Assembly (NCBI GenBank): GCA_950097015.1
Contig: CATNEN010000001.1
Span: 16,124,501 to 16,188,500, forward strand
Length of the DNA stretch: 64,000 bases
Direction of reading: 5' to 3'
Source: Macrostomum hystrix
Lineage: Eukaryota; Platyhelminthes; Macrostomidae
Below, one piece after another: positions 33,641-46,351 of this stretch (the first letter of the stretch is position 1; each line of letters starts with the position of its first letter). Position numbers and translations under genes: made by a program. The notes beneath the pieces were generated by a model that worked only from the letters and a program-made list of their open reading frames with translations, did no database searches and had not been told where the DNA came from.

Positions 33641-36600
33641 TTCCACAGCTAGCGGGCTGGTACAGAACTTGCCACTTTATACAACAACACTTCAAAACAG
33701 CCCGGGTTCCTTTCTCTTTATAATTTGCTGCAATGAAAAAATAGTGTGCGAAAAAAACTCGACAATAAAGGGGGTGAAAAAAAAATTGCGAGGACAAAGT
33801 GTAGCATCAAGTCTACAGTTGCTAGGGCACAGTAGACTTCGTAGCTTAAAAATCTGAACTGACTCTAGTCGAAAGCAAATTCCGCGCAGTTTTTTTATAA
33901 AACAAAGTGACTGGCAGTTAAAAACCTTACATTCTATGACACATAGCAACATGTTATGTACCTTTGTATAAAAGCAATAGTATTATAGCAGGTTAATAAC
34001 TTGGCAAACAATAACTGCCCTGTCAAGGCTTTCATTGTCTTCTTCTCTCTCATCTCTACTTCTCTTGCTCATTAACTCAGTACCTCGCATTGAAACAGCT
34101 TACTTCACAATGGCACTCCTGTGACTTGGTTTTCTTCCATAACACTTATAGTCTCATTGTGCCTGCCCCCACTACAGACAGTGCAATATAGAGAGCAAAA
34201 TATTCTGCAGCTAGATATGTACAAGCTACATAATAGACCATGAGTTAGACTTTTAGTCTGGGCTTTAATTGGGGTAAACAAAATAGGTCAGCACTAATAA
34301 GCCAGACAACATGACATAAATGAGTGTTCATTTCGACAAAAGCTTTTTCAGAAGCTTACAAGTTAGAACATATTAGTAACCAAGTTTTTTTAGCTACAAG
34401 TAAAGAAAACTGAAAACTAATACTACAATAATGATCACTCAAATGTTAAAATTGAAGCTAAATGTGAAATATAAATATAAATAAAGAGGAAGAGAAGCAA
34501 CAATAATGTCTAACTATAAAAAGCAACACTTTTTGGTACATTCACAAAAAATTAAAATTGCATATCAAAGATGCTTTGTTTACTAAAGTTAACTTTATGC
34601 CTTGCTATTACTTCTTTTGTCAATTAAGACCAGAAAAAAGTGAAAAAATGAAAAATCTAATTTATAAAAAGGCAAAAAATCTGTGTTGCATGGGCACCTT
34701 TAAAGATTTGTGGCATCAGCAATTGCCTATAGTGTCAAATAATAAAAAATGAACACATCAGAAAGTGACAGTCAGGGAAAGAAAGGTGACATAGGTCACA
34801 TAGATTTATGGCACACAATTTGTGTAAACTTTCATTCTTTACTATATAAATCGAAACTTGATAATAATAATAACTTATAATTCATTTTTAATAACCTTCA
34901 CTGACACCTTGGCTGAGATAAACTACATAGAACTTCACAGAATATTGACAACATAAAGGAAGATAATAATGCCTCCTAAACACCAAAGACAAAATAAAAA
35001 CTTGCCTGGCATAGTAGTTATAGCCCAGAAATTTTAGTGCTAATTGTAGTTAACTATTTACAAGGCAGACAAAAACTAGAGCCTAAAACATGATGATTAG
35101 GACATTGCCTATGATGCATGATGGTACCATCAGCACTGCTGGACCTTCAGAAAGCTCTCATTCAAGCAAACAAAAATGACAACATCTTGTGGACCTACAA
35201 AAACTATAAAAATTAAAACTTTCTAGGAAATAGAATAGAAAAATTAATCAGCAAGCAAACAATTGGAACAAATTTGAAAAACAACTAACAGAGCTAGAAA
35301 ATATTGAGGAAAGATTTTGAAAAACTCAAATTAATTTCACCAACTTCAAATTTTCAAAGAAAACATGCTCCTCTTTGCTTACAACAAGGTAGCGGTTGTG
35401 GACTTACTGAAGGTAGGCCTAGATGTTGAACATTCAAGTATTTTAATTATGAGCTGCAGGTGCCTGGGTGAAGAACAACCTAATACAACAAAGAACAAGA
35501 AAGACCAATTGTGCTGATGTTTGAGAATGAATCAGACAAGGGAGCTTTTTAGGAACCTCTAAAACATCCGGCACCTCAATGGCTATGGCAAAGTAAAGAT
35601 TTAAATGTCCTAACAAAGAAGTAGCGTGACTCAAAATACCAGATCATTATGGAGCTAAAAACACAAAAGGCCAATGGTGAGACTAAACTTTGACTTATGT
35701 ACAGAAATGGCCATACTACAGTTAGCACATTTTTACTTCAGTCTTACCTTTCTAATACTAAACAAACTATATTATCTCTGTTTAACCCCAAGTAACAATT
35801 TTATTAGACAGAAAATGTATAGTTAGACTAGAGCATATATTTCTAATACGCAAATTTTGAACTATATCTTGCTAATTGTCAAATAAGCTATTCAATATGA
35901 CTTATCTATTTACAAACTAAATAAAGGCCCTTTACATATTCTTGTAATTTTAATTTTTACTAATATCCCTTTAATATTTCAACATAGAATAATATTTTAA
36001 AATAATCTTGCTATACTTCTTTTCTTAGTTAGTCCTAACTAATCATTACTACTAAAACCCAGCTGTAAATTAAGACTTAAATTAAGACAGTTACATAATT
36101 AGTACAATTACGAACGTCTACGAATTTTTATTTCAATTTAGGTTAAAAAAAGTGCTAGTACGCCTAGTAGAGCATCTAACAAAGGTTCCAAAATGTCATT
36201 TTAATTGTAAATTTTTTAATCTCAAATAAACCATTTATATAAAATGACTAAATAGAAGACTTGTATAAAATTGTTTATATATAAATGTTTCGTAGAATCA
36301 TTAACTTAGTTCGAGAACTGAATTAAGCCATAGCCTTTTGTCAAAAGCAGTAAAGCACATTTACGCAGACACAAATTGAAAGTAACGCATACTTTTAGAG
36401 CCAGCAGTGTCATGGAGAATTTTAATACCGTGCCTATCAAGTCACATTTTGTAGTGCACAAATACAAAACTCGAAGCAGAAAATTATAGTTATAAATTAA
36501 TGCAGATCTTTTTGCATTAACGTACATATTAACTTCTTTATAATCAAGTGTAGTGTTTTTGCTTGGAATCTTTGTTTTACTATTGACTGTAATACCGTTT

Positions 36601-37160
36601 ACAATAGCTACAGTTAAGCATACATAGCCAAACGATTAATACGAGATTCTAAAACAGAAGTATATTGAATTCAAACGTAATATATTAATTTTTACTCACT
36701 GCAGCAGTCATTTAGATTATTGGTTTATAACCCAGGCGGTAAATGCCAATATTTTTATTCCCTTTCATTTTCTAAAGCGTCGAGTGTCGAGATGCCGGTG
36801 TCGTGAAAATAAGAAAGTGTTATTTTAGCGGGCGAGCAGGTTACCGAGATAAAAACAAAGACAAATCGTAAATATGAGCGGGGTTTTAAGACACTTGGAT
36901 ATATAATTATATTTCAGCACTGAGCCGGACCAACTGGAGGCCTGGATTTGGCGGTGCAATAACAAATAAGAGAGTGCGTGACTGTGTTAAGAGAAACAGG
37001 CGAGAAGGTGAGAGCGAGCCAATTGGAAGGCGGCGGAAAGATATTAAAAGTAGAGTTAGAGAGCCAGACAGAATAAGAGTTATTCTGTACATAAGAGCGA
37101 GATGAGAAACAGAAAGTGAAGAATTCGTGTCAAACAGACGAAAGGTGCAGATGAAATTGA
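33641..37160. other. Intergenic AT-rich region, presumed 5' flank of SLC4
   Basis: About 3.5 kb between the SLC4 start codon and the next plus-strand gene, which is divergent from it. It presumably contains the SLC4 5' UTR and promoter. No TATA box, exon or array could be supported. A G-richer, purine-rich tract lies at about 36940-37120. Confidence 0.5.
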
Positions 37161-37164
37161 GAGT

Positions 37165-37305
37165 GGCGACACCCTAGTAATTCGAGCCCAGGGTTTCCTG
37201 AGCTAACACGCTTTCTCTCCGCGGCAGCGCCACAAATAACTGTGGCCTCGCCGTGGAAATCGAGCTAAAAACCTAGGTGTTAGACCGCTCTGCCACTCCC
37301 CCTAA
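37165..37305 (-). repeat. tRNA-derived SINE, family A, head fragment
   Basis: Shares CTTTCTCTCCGCGGCAGCGC and GTGGCCTCGCCGTGGAA with the family A copies. It keeps the head (GTTAGACCGCTCTGCCACTC on plus, the complement of a tRNA-Leu-like A-box region). Confidence 0.7.
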
Positions 37306-37978
37306 ATAGTTGACTATTAGAAACATTTCGTTGATGCATTAATACTATCAAAAGTGTAGTATATAAACATTCACTAAATTCATGTTGACAAAACGACTAA
37401 TGTGAAGTTGTACTACTGATGCATGTACGCTGGTTCAACTTTAGGTTAACAGAGTTTTGCAAAGGTTCGACTTATTAAAGAACAAAATCGATTGCAAATT
37501 TCGATCGCGTCACGTGCTTTCGCTCTTTTCGATTCGGTCCCTTTGTGTGTGTGAAGCTATGGACTTGTTATGCAGAAAAAATTAGCAAAATCAAGTGAAT
37601 TAGACAGGACTTGCTAGGGGAGTGCAGACTAGGCAGCTGATGCAGTCGCAGGGGCAGCTCACACGATTTATGCAGAGTTAATTAAGGCGGCAAAGAAAAG
37701 CTGCTGATGAGGCCTCTAAACTTGACTACATTTAACAGCTCGCCTGACACTAGCAATGCCTGCATGGCTTGATGAATGAAGGCGGCGATTCAGAGCCCGG
37801 AATCTGACCAGAATCTTAAAGCAACCCTCAAATCCCATATGATAGGGCGACAGGGATATTTAAGAAAACAGACACGGCCAGCCAATGACAGTAAGCTCGC
37901 GCATAGGCATTATAATTCAGGCATATTTTAAATACAAACAAGCCATGTGAATTCGGGATCAGCCAGACAGAACTGAAA

Positions 37979-40900
37979 ATGATTCAAACTAAATCATCAG
38001 TCCGTATCGCACTGCTTCTAATAATGACAGCCGTAGGACTCGGCTCCGATTCCCACCTTCAGTACCTGTTCGATCTGCTGCCTCAGGTTGACCATGGTTC
38101 GCTGAAGTTGGGCAACGATTGTGTCAGGACTATCAGGTCCAAGCTGAGTAAGTTAAAACGGCCCTTTTCAGGATCACCAATTTCTAGCAAACTGTATATC
38201 TAGTGAACTCAATCACTTACTTCTAATAAAAATATACTTAATTGTTGTTTAAATAAGTAATTTGTAGCTGGCTAGCTGAATTTCACGGCCTTCTCAATCC
38301 TTTATAACCGCTCCATCTCATATCTTGCTATTTAAAAAGATTACCATTTATCTCTGAATGAAAGTTGATCTCCAACTTTAAAGTCAGTATGTTGAGTCAG
38401 TATATTTTAGTTGATAGGATTGTCAGTAACAAGGTAATTAGATATTTCGAATCTTGTATATAGATTTCTCAATACTTGGCTGCATAATCATTCGGCACCC
38501 AGCCAGTGACCAGAATCTAAATAAAACTGATGGAATTGAATTAGAGCCAAGTGCTGGTTCAAAGCCGCTTCGCAAGCTTGCGAAGGCACCAAGTGGACAC
38601 TTGCTGTTCTAGATTTTCGTGATTCAATCAAACAAACAAGGCTGTTCCGGCTTCCTATTGGACAGACTGACAGTTAAAGCATATTTTATATTCGTTTATG
38701 TTAATTTAACCCTTATGAACAGTTCTACATCTGCAGTCTTTTATGCTCTTCATGAATACTTAGATAAATAGAATTCACTTCTAGCCCCATAATCCAGGTG
38801 CAAAACCAGTGGCGCTTCGAAATGCTGTGTGTACAGCTGTTCAGTCCGTGGACAGTCCGAGGTGAAGTCACCGTCCCGAATTTCTACTCCAGCTGATGCT
38901 GATACCCATTTTATAATTGAGTCCGCTGATGCACTACAGTATTAACCGTCTTGCTCAGGGATACAAATGGTTTTAAGCCTGAAGACAAATAGATCCGTAG
39001 TTAAAGATCAGCTTACCACTGTAAATTTATAATTGTAAAATTTAGTCACCATGGCGATTGGATAAACTGTTTGTCTTGGGTAGCCCAACATATGACAAAG
39101 TGGAAAGAAAATTCTGCACATGCATGGAGCATGTTTCTGTTCTGTTCCTCCTTGCGTAAGTTTGTCTAATTGTTTATCTCTGGAGCCTAGCAAACGAGAA
39201 TTTATATTCGCCAAGTGACGCGCATTTGTCAAGACCAGTATTGTCGAGTTTTTAGTAACTGGGCAAGACTGCCGTGCGTGGGCTTGGCTGCAAACTGCAA
39301 GGCAGGATTGCGATTTGTGAGTTTTTATGTAGCAGTGAATTCTTAACGGGTGGTTTGAAAGGCCCACACTGATCGTAAATCCCGTTCTGAACACCCAAAT
39401 CAACTTTTAATATATTTTCTTCATCATAACCTAACCCAGTTACATGTTTAATGATTGTTAATGGTACTAATTATTATAATGGACAATTCAGTTCTCTGGT
39501 TCTCATAAATTACAATTAATTATTCATTTCGGGAGTTCAAACTTCAATAAAAAGGAAACAATATACTTACTTCCGCATTGCTTCAGTTAATCACCCTACT
39601 AATGCTTTGATGGGGTAGCTATTTGGGTAAAGTCCCTGTCCATGAGAAATGAGAAAGATAATATGAGAGTCAGGGCAGATGTACACCTGTGTGTGCGTGT
39701 GTACTCAGGAATCAGCGAAATGGGCAGAATTGCCTCCTCGCTGGCTGCGGGTCTAGTGTCACTTAATAGTATGCTATTGCCGGCAGCCCTCCTGCAATTA
39801 TTACTATAAGGGTCCCTGTCCACGGACTAAACAGAAGTACACATCTTTTGGTGGCGCCCCGTATATGTGGCGCCTGTGTCACTGAGTGTACTCATAAATA
39901 TGACACAACTAGGCGGATCATTTTAAAGAAGCTATTTGTTGGACGATTATAGAAAGTAAATCAATGGAAGGATTTAAACAGCAGGAATTTTAGGGAGAAT
40001 ACTTGAAATGAGGAACCAATGATGTTGAAAAGATGGAGAAGTTTATTCAACATGTTTTATATGAAACGTATTTGTCACAGTATTAGGAGAGAAGATTTCT
40101 AAGCCATTCCTTGGCACCTCGAATTTGTTAACAGCCACAATCAACACCAGGCAGTGGCTGTTGTTCAATGCCAGTCAGGCGAGACTGCTGCAAACTCGAG
40201 AGTCCTCTTCCAGCCGCTTGGTGAAGGCAGAGCTGCACTTTTACATCAAGCCGCGCTCTCAACTCTCCGGCGTCAACAGCAACGACGGCCCGGACTCGGC
40301 AATCACCGGCCTGCTTCATCGACTCGTCATCAATCGACGTCGGCAGCGACGACGTCAGAGGAGGCACGGTAGGCGAATAAGCTGGCCACTTCGTCGTCGC
40401 CTTCGCCTGTTGGGCCGGTTTGGAATCGCGGCAGCTGCCAGCCCGAAAAGGCACCGAAGGCACCAGATCAGGGACTTGAGCGCTTGGCATCGAATCGACA
40501 TCACGCAGGCCGTCGAGCGCCACTTGGCCAAAGCTCGCCGGCATAGAAGGCGGTCACCACGGCTGCTGCTGGCTCTGAGCTTTGAGAAGCGCAAGGCGAA
40601 CGGTAAAGTTCGGGGAGTGTCACTCCGGCGCTTCCTGTCAGTCAGCGGCGGCAGGGCGCCATTTTTATCGCTGCAAACACGGAGCTCGACAGCGACCCTC
40701 ATGCAGCTGCGGCCGGCAGTTCTGCAGCGAAAGCGTCGAGATATTCAGCTGCTGCCTGCCTACTCTGCTGATAGTCTGGGTCAATTCCAGTTTGTTAATC
40801 TGACCGCCGAGTCCTCGAAGCCGTGCCACGCTGTGCCGCATCGATTGCACTTCGCTGACCTGGGCTGGCACAGGTGGATCCTGCGACCGGAGTCTGTGCC

Positions 40901-42711
40901 GTTCGGAGCCTGCCTCGGCACCTGCGTACCAATGGTCAGTTGAGTCAGTAGGCGCAATAGTTTAAGCAAACAGGGTCAAAATAATTTATAGTAAAAATAT
41001 TCAGTAGATCAAGTAACAGCAATGTAATGTAACACAGGGAAGACTGGAAATAATTTATAGAACATTGTGCGACCCTCTTCCACCTCTCATTCTACCGCAC
41101 CTCCTTCTATCCCACCTCTACGCTCTCTTTCTGCCCCTCCTCTCTTTCTACCCCACCTCTCTTTCTACCCCACCTCTCTTTCTACCCCACCTCTCTTTCT
41201 ACCCCACCTCTCTTTCTATCCCACCTCTCTTTCTACCCCACCTCTCTTTCTACCCCTCCTCTCTTTACACTCGACCTCTCTTTCTATCCCGCCTCTACGC
41301 TCTCTTTCTGCCCCTCCTCTCTTTCTACCCCACCTCTCTTTCTACCCCTCCTATATCTTTACTCTCTCAACCCCACATCACTTTCTACCTCAATTTTCTC
41401 GTACCCATCCGATATTTCTACCCCACATTTTTATTCCCCCACATATTTTCCACCCACCTCTCTTACTAACCCACCTATCTTTCTACCCCAGCAATTTAAC
41501 AGCTCGCCTAAAGCTTACATGATGCTTTCACATAAAGCTTACATAATCACAGAACTTACCCTTTGTGGCTTTAATTGATAAAAAGTGCGTTTAAGAAGCC
41601 TTTTGGTGTGGTTTCCAGTTGCGATGTGTGGCAGCATGATATATGAAAGCTAAGTCTTGTTCTCCGGGCACAAGTTCTGTGGGCACAATAGGAAATTATC
41701 ATCCTGGGCGATAGCTGTTATGCTAAAAAGGAAATCGCGCAGCTATTGTGCGGTGCATTCAACTGCAGCGTGCAGTTGTTCAGTCCGTGGACTGAGTTAG
41801 GCCGCCACGTCCTATTAAATCTCTACCACAGCTGGGTGATCTGAAGAAATGGGGAACGAAGCACTGCTTAATCACACAACAAGTTTTAGATGAACTCACA
41901 ATTGAACGAATTGATGGGCTTATCACTAGGTCGTAACCTGACTGGAATAAACATTGACAACAGTTTCTGATTCCGAACAGCGTTTCTGAGTCTTTGACAA
42001 CAGTCTCAGTGAGCATAAAATAGGAATAATATTTGCAGGAGGGCTGTGGGCAATGAATGAATACACCATTTGGTGACACTAGACCCTCAGCCAGCGAGGA
42101 GGCAATTCTGCCCATTTCGCTGACTCCTGAGCACACACGCACACAGATACTGTACGCAGGCACACTCTCAGAAGTGTGTGCACCTGCCCTGACTTTCTCA
42201 TCGTCAGGCAGTGTACACTTCACTGTGCATTGGAGGTTGGTTCTCCAGGGCTTAAATTTCACGACAAGCCCCAAAGCCTTCTCTCCGCGGCTGCGCCCCA
42301 AATGAATTTGGCCTCGCTGCGGAATCGAGCTCAGGGACCTTGATGCGACTGGCAAACATGTTAGACCGCACTGCCACTCACCCCCCTCAAGGAGTATAGG
42401 TACATGTATAGGTAGGTGTTTTGGAGAAGTTGTACACAAAGCACCCTAATGAATGATTGCAGACCCAAGGAGCCAGCAATCACGCGGAACTCAGCGCACT
42501 TCTTAGGCAGTCGTTTGTGCGAAGACAGTGGAGCATTGGTTCGACAGAGTCGGACGCGGACGGAGCTGATAAACTCTTGCCAACGCTACCATGCTGCGTA
42601 CCTGTGGTCTACACGGCAGCGCCTATTGTGTACCGCGATCAGCCAGAATCTGATGACGGACTTCTGCGAGTATTTAACGATTTATCGATTACTGAATGCG
42701 CTTGTAGATAG
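37979..42711 (+). CDS. TGF-beta superfamily ligand, complete gene of three coding exons
   Basis: It encodes a secreted, dimeric growth-factor precursor. Coding exons 37979-38147, 40135-40934 and 42463-42711 join in phase (1, then 0) to 1218 nt, 405 aa. Donors are CTGA/GTAAGT and ATG/GTCAGT; acceptors are TTAACAG and ATTGCAG. Residues 1-22 are a signal peptide. The propeptide has family-like motifs (ELHFYI near residue 90; IDITQAVERHL near 180). A furin-type site RKRR is at residues 255-258, giving a mature chain of about 147 aa with one NLT sequon. Mature motifs are KPCHAV, FADLGWHRWI, ACLGTC, LPCCVP and TECACR then stop. These supply exactly the seven knot cysteines. I cannot place it among BMP, activin or nodal subgroups; it looks divergent. 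Residues about 124-150 form a strikingly Arg-rich block inside the propeptide. The introns contain SINEs and a CT-rich array. Confidence 0.9.
38815..38965 (-). repeat. SINE family B tail in intron 1 of the TGF-beta gene
   Basis: Contains CAGCTGTTCAGTCCGTGGAC, the ACTCCAGCTGATGCTG block and CTTGCTCAGGGATACAAATG, matching the tail and body of family B. The tRNA-like head is missing. Confidence 0.6.
39655..39805 (+). repeat. SINE family A, 3' half, in intron 1 of the TGF-beta gene
   Basis: Matches the complement of 42040-42200 over CAGCGAAATGGGCAGAATTG, CCTCCTCGCTGGCTGCGGGT and CTAGTGTCAC, ending at the family end GCAGCCCTCCTGCAA. It is the only family A copy here in plus orientation. Confidence 0.7.
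41075..41490. repeat. CT-rich minisatellite, about 17-bp unit, TGF-beta intron 2
   Basis: The unit is CACCTCTCTTTCTACCC, with about 15-20 copies of uneven quality; a longer block containing CTACGCTCTCTTTCTGCCCC occurs twice. The composition resembles the CT-rich array of SLC4 intron 3, but the monomer differs. Confidence 0.85.
41770..41850 (-). repeat. SINE family B tail fragment
   Basis: GTGCAGTTGTTCAGTCCGTG, then CACAGCTGGGTGATCTGAAG, as in other family B copies. Only the tail is present. Confidence 0.6.
42040..42390 (-). repeat. tRNA-derived SINE, family A, full-length reference copy
   Basis: On minus it begins with a tRNA-like head (GGTGAGTGGCAGTGCGGTCT, then a B-box-like GAGCTCGATTCCGCAGCG), similar to a tRNA-Leu. 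It continues through the GC-rich body and ends TGCCCACAGCCCTCCTGCAA. It lies about 70 bp upstream of the last TGF-beta exon. Confidence 0.8.
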
Positions 42712-43123
42712 ACTTTAACCAGAGCTGAGCAAGAAAAAATGACTTGTCTTTGAATACACCCAAGTAAATTTTTTAACTGAAAGTGATTTCCGATTGACTC
42801 GAGATAACTTAAGTTGACTTTAAGCAAAGTTGAAGACATCTTTCCAAAGTAAACTAAAAGACATCCATTGAAAGTGACTAATTATTGACTTTTAGTATAC
42901 TTAGGAAAGCAAAAAAATACGGTTGTAAAATTATTTTGTTGTTACTTAGTTAGTAGGCTTGTAAGCATGAAAAAGGTTTTTTAATAATTTTTTTTAAATA
43001 TTACTTTATGTCAGCAGTTAGCAATACAATTTCAATTATTTAGCGGTCCAAAAAAAGAAAAATGTATTTGTCCATTATTTAATAAATTATAAAATAATAA
43101 AATAACTAGACTACTGTGACTAA
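42712..43123. other. 3' flank of the TGF-beta gene
   Basis: AT-rich; plus-strand AATAAA-like sequences cluster around 43078-43095 and could end the TGF-beta transcript. Confidence 0.4.
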
Positions 43124-43438
43124 ATGTTTTTGTTAAACTGCATCTTGTATAAATTGGACATAAGCGATGCATTGGCTATCGAGATGAACTGGAAAGGTTC
43201 TGGTAAGGTAAAAGATTGTGTGAAGAAGCAGGGACTGTGCAACTATTCTGCCATTATTGCAACTATCAACCGGTACTTTGGTGTCTCTGCTGATCTGGCA
43301 ATTATCAAAGTGAATAAGTGGCTAGCCTCAACATCTCGCGTCAGCAAAGCAAAATCTGCTGGTGCTGGTGCTTCTAATGGTCAGGATGCTGATGGCACTT
43401 CTGATTCTGAAGTCAACTTTCTGTTATCGATGACTTAA
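43124..43438 (+). CDS. Unrecognised 104-aa frame, possibly a transposon-derived DNA-binding tail
   Basis: The open frame of 104 codons begins at an ATG. The core (MNWKGSGKVKDCVKK, YSAIIATINRYFG, IIKVNKWLAS) is predicted helical. It is loosely like the C-terminal DUF4806-type domains found with BEN-domain or transposon proteins. The tail is rich in Ser, Ala, Gly and Asp. It lies between the TGF-beta gene and a retroelement fragment. It may be an exon: an acceptor-like GGACATAAG precedes the core. The similarity is weak and no function is claimed. Confidence 0.35.
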   Translation: MFLLNCILYKLDISDALAIEMNWKGSGKVKDCVKKQGLCNYSAIIATINRYFGVSADLAIIKVNKWLASTSRVSKAKSAGAGASNGQDADGTSDSEVNFLLSMT

Positions 43439-43504
43439 TCATGTCGACGATATTTCTCTACACTGTGTAGAACCACTGCCATTTTACTATAATGTACTAT
43501 TAAA

Positions 43505-44859
43505 CTTTTTTAGGACTTTGTTAGCCCTCCAGCCCGGCATCCACCGCGCCAACCGACGCCTCAACCCAGAGTTGGACGACAACCCGGAGGCCACCGCGAC
43601 AGCAGCCCTCCTGCGCAGCGCCCACCTCACCAATGTACGCAAGGCTGACCTGAACACGAACCTGAAGGCCACCGCTCCTGCAGCCCTTCAGCCGACTGCT
43701 CAACATGTCAAGCCTATCAGTCCGAAGAAGCACCTGGACGAAGACCTGGAAGCCACCGCTTCAGCAGCCCTCCCGGACCGAAGCCAAACTGCTACGTTCG
43801 GACAACAATGTAAGCTCATGTCTGCCAACCGATCCTTCGCGGAGATGTCATGCCCTTGTTATAGAGGCCAACATCTAGCGACAGCTGCATGGTCGACTCG
43901 ACTCGACCCAGGCCTGACTCGGGCCACCGAGACCTTCATCAGCAAGTGTCGCACCTGTTTGGAGAGCAAGTCACGAAGAAAGGAGCGAGTACCCGTCCAA
44001 AGCTTTCCAGTCTGCGAAGTATTCGGACGAATCCATTGTGATGTAGTCGGCCCGATCGCTCAGCCAAGCAAAGGCGGTCACCGTTACATCCTGACGCTCT
44101 GTGACGCTACTTCCAAGTATCCGTTCGCCTTCCCGATGAGAAACCAGAAAGCCAAAACAGTAATAAAGCTACTACAAGAGCGCCTCATCGCTGAGTACGG
44201 AGTTCCCTGCTGATCCACACGGACCAAGGGACCAACTTCACCGGATCCGCCTTCAAGAAGTTTTGCGACTTGTACGGGATCCGGCACACTACCACCACGC
44301 CATTACAACCCAGCTTCCAATGGACAAGTCGAGAACCTCAACAAACAGCTGAAGAGTGTGCTGACTTGCCTCCTAGAGCGAGACCACCGCGACTGGGACA
44401 CCTTCCTCCCAGCCTGCTTGATGGCGCTGCGCTCCGCTGTCCATCCGGTGGCGGGCTATACGCCGCATTTCCTAGTCTACGGCAGAGTTTCGTCTACCGA
44501 TTGACAACACCCTAAAGAAGCTGCCGGAGTACGACAACCTGCCTGAGTATGTCAAAGACTTCCAACATCGACTCGACGAAGCGATCGATCTAGCCAAAAA
44601 CCGACTGGCCCTACATCAGCAGCTACGAGACGAGCACTACTCAAGCCTACCAGCAGCGAAGACGCTCAAGCCTGGCGATCTAGTTTTCATCAACAATCCG
44701 ACGCTTCAACCAGACGAGGCGGCTAAATTTCACCGGCCTCGGAAATCCCTCTATGAAGTCGTTGAGCAAAAGGGTGAGGTAGTTTACAAAATCAAACGTA
44801 AATTACCCAACTCCCGAGCCCGACGCGATGAGCAGGTTGTTCACAGACGGAACCTGTAG
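43505..44859 (+). mobile_element. Ty3/gypsy-like retroelement, decayed integrase region
   Basis: Integrase hallmarks run in order: a zinc-binding remnant (FISKCRTCLESK), HCDVVGPI with the first catalytic Asp, HTDQGTNF with the second, and NGQVENLN with the Glu. The C-terminal motif LKPGDLVFI and a final stop at 44857-44859 follow. These motifs lie in different frames. One shift occurs near 44205-44215 and another near 44300, so the copy is inactive. Gag, protease, reverse transcriptase and RNase H are absent on the left. It is therefore a 5'-truncated or fragmented copy. GC content is higher than in the flanks. Confidence 0.8.
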
Positions 44860-46351
44860 TTGGTCCCAAACGCCGACTACGCTCTCTCAGATCCGGAACT
44901 CGACGTTAGACCGCGACAACGACGCCGTCCTCTGCAGACGGCCCAGGACCCGCGACCCTGCCGACTGTCTGTGAAGGCCCGGATGACTCCGACGACGAGG
45001 AAGAAGAGCGACCCCTCCGACGGTGGTACTTCCGACAACCATCGACTGTGGAGATCCCGCCTGGAGAAGGTCCCACGACAGCACCGACCAATCAGGCGAG
45101 TAATCCTCGGCGTGATCCACTGCCGTATGGTGATCGCCAGGTTTCTCTGTCTGAAATGAGTGTGTCTGTTCCTGCTCTCTCTCCCTCTGTTTCTCTTCCA
45201 CCTCCTGAGCCTCTCTCTCTCTCTTGGTGCTCAGAAAGGGGATGTTTCTTTGCCAATTGCTCCCGACGAACCTGAACCTCAGGGTTTTCATAGGCCCATT
45301 AGGGATCGTAGGCAGCCTGATCGGCTCGTTTTAGATCCTAGGGCGTTAGCGGCGTAGCCCGCAGAGTTCGTCGCCTTTTACACCGTTCCAGCTCGACAAT
45401 GTTCCCTGGAAAGAGGCTACACGAGGCGCACTCTGACTCCTCAGGGATGAGTCATCACCTCTTTGTCCCGCACTGGTTTCGTTGTTCCCTGTCCCTTTGT
45501 GTGTGTTTGTCTGCCCTCAGTCAGCACGTGATTCTCCTCATGTGACTGGCCTCTCTCTTTGTCTTTTAAAGTGCACGTAAACATGTTTACTGAACTTGGG
45601 GCTTTGATTATGGGACAGGAGCCTACGTAGGAGTGACGTTTCTAGCGCCACTGACGTCAGTTGCTATTTTTAGAAACCACGTGATACCAAAATCAATATA
45701 TAAGTCGCTGCACTTCAGTCAATCACGATTACAGCATCCTGGAATGCCTTTGTTTAATATTTTTGGATTGAATTGTCAGTCTAAGCTTGTTTTCAATAAT
45801 TTAGAATACTTAGTTATAAGAACAAATACGTTTAGAAAAAATTGAAAAAGTCTCCTGAGGGAAGAACATTAGGTAAATAAAATTCTTTTAACGTTAGAAA
45901 TACATTTTTCTGTATGAAATCCCATTCTAAGTTTGTTTCTTACAATCGATTTTTTGCTCATTGGACGCGCACGCTAGTTTAACTGAAATTACTGTATGCC
46001 GTTTTTTAATTATATATCGTGTATCTGCATATCTGTATATTTTCCAAATCTTACTATTAAGAACCATTTCTTGCTCAACCAATTTAGCTTGCCTTTGAAA
46101 TTTTTTACATTTTACCTAGTTTGTTCCGATTGTTTAAAGGGACTCCTTTCTATTTGTCTCAGTGTATTCGAAGTATTTTTAGTTTCATACTGTTAATTTT
46201 AACTATATGATATTGATAATATCTTTGCTGTATACCTCTACATTTGTAAAATTTGTAGGAGTTGGTAAAATTATTGTAGATAAATATATATACAAATTGT
46301 ATATTTTGATATTGTTTGGTACCTTTCGAATCCTAAGAGAACAGTACAGGC
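44860..46351. other. Region after the retroelement; possible 3' non-coding part or LTR
   Basis: From 44860 to about 45640 the sequence stays GC-rich and CT-tracted (TCTCTCTCCCTCTGTTTCTC), consistent with retroelement 3' sequence, but no repeat partner exists in the window to define an LTR. From 45640 to 46351 it is AT-rich and no gene was seen. Confidence 0.4.

Noticed and set aside
40128-40969. Several Arg/Ser-rich minus-strand frames opposite the TGF-beta exon
   Set aside because: They are shadows of the GC-rich coding exon and have no family motifs.
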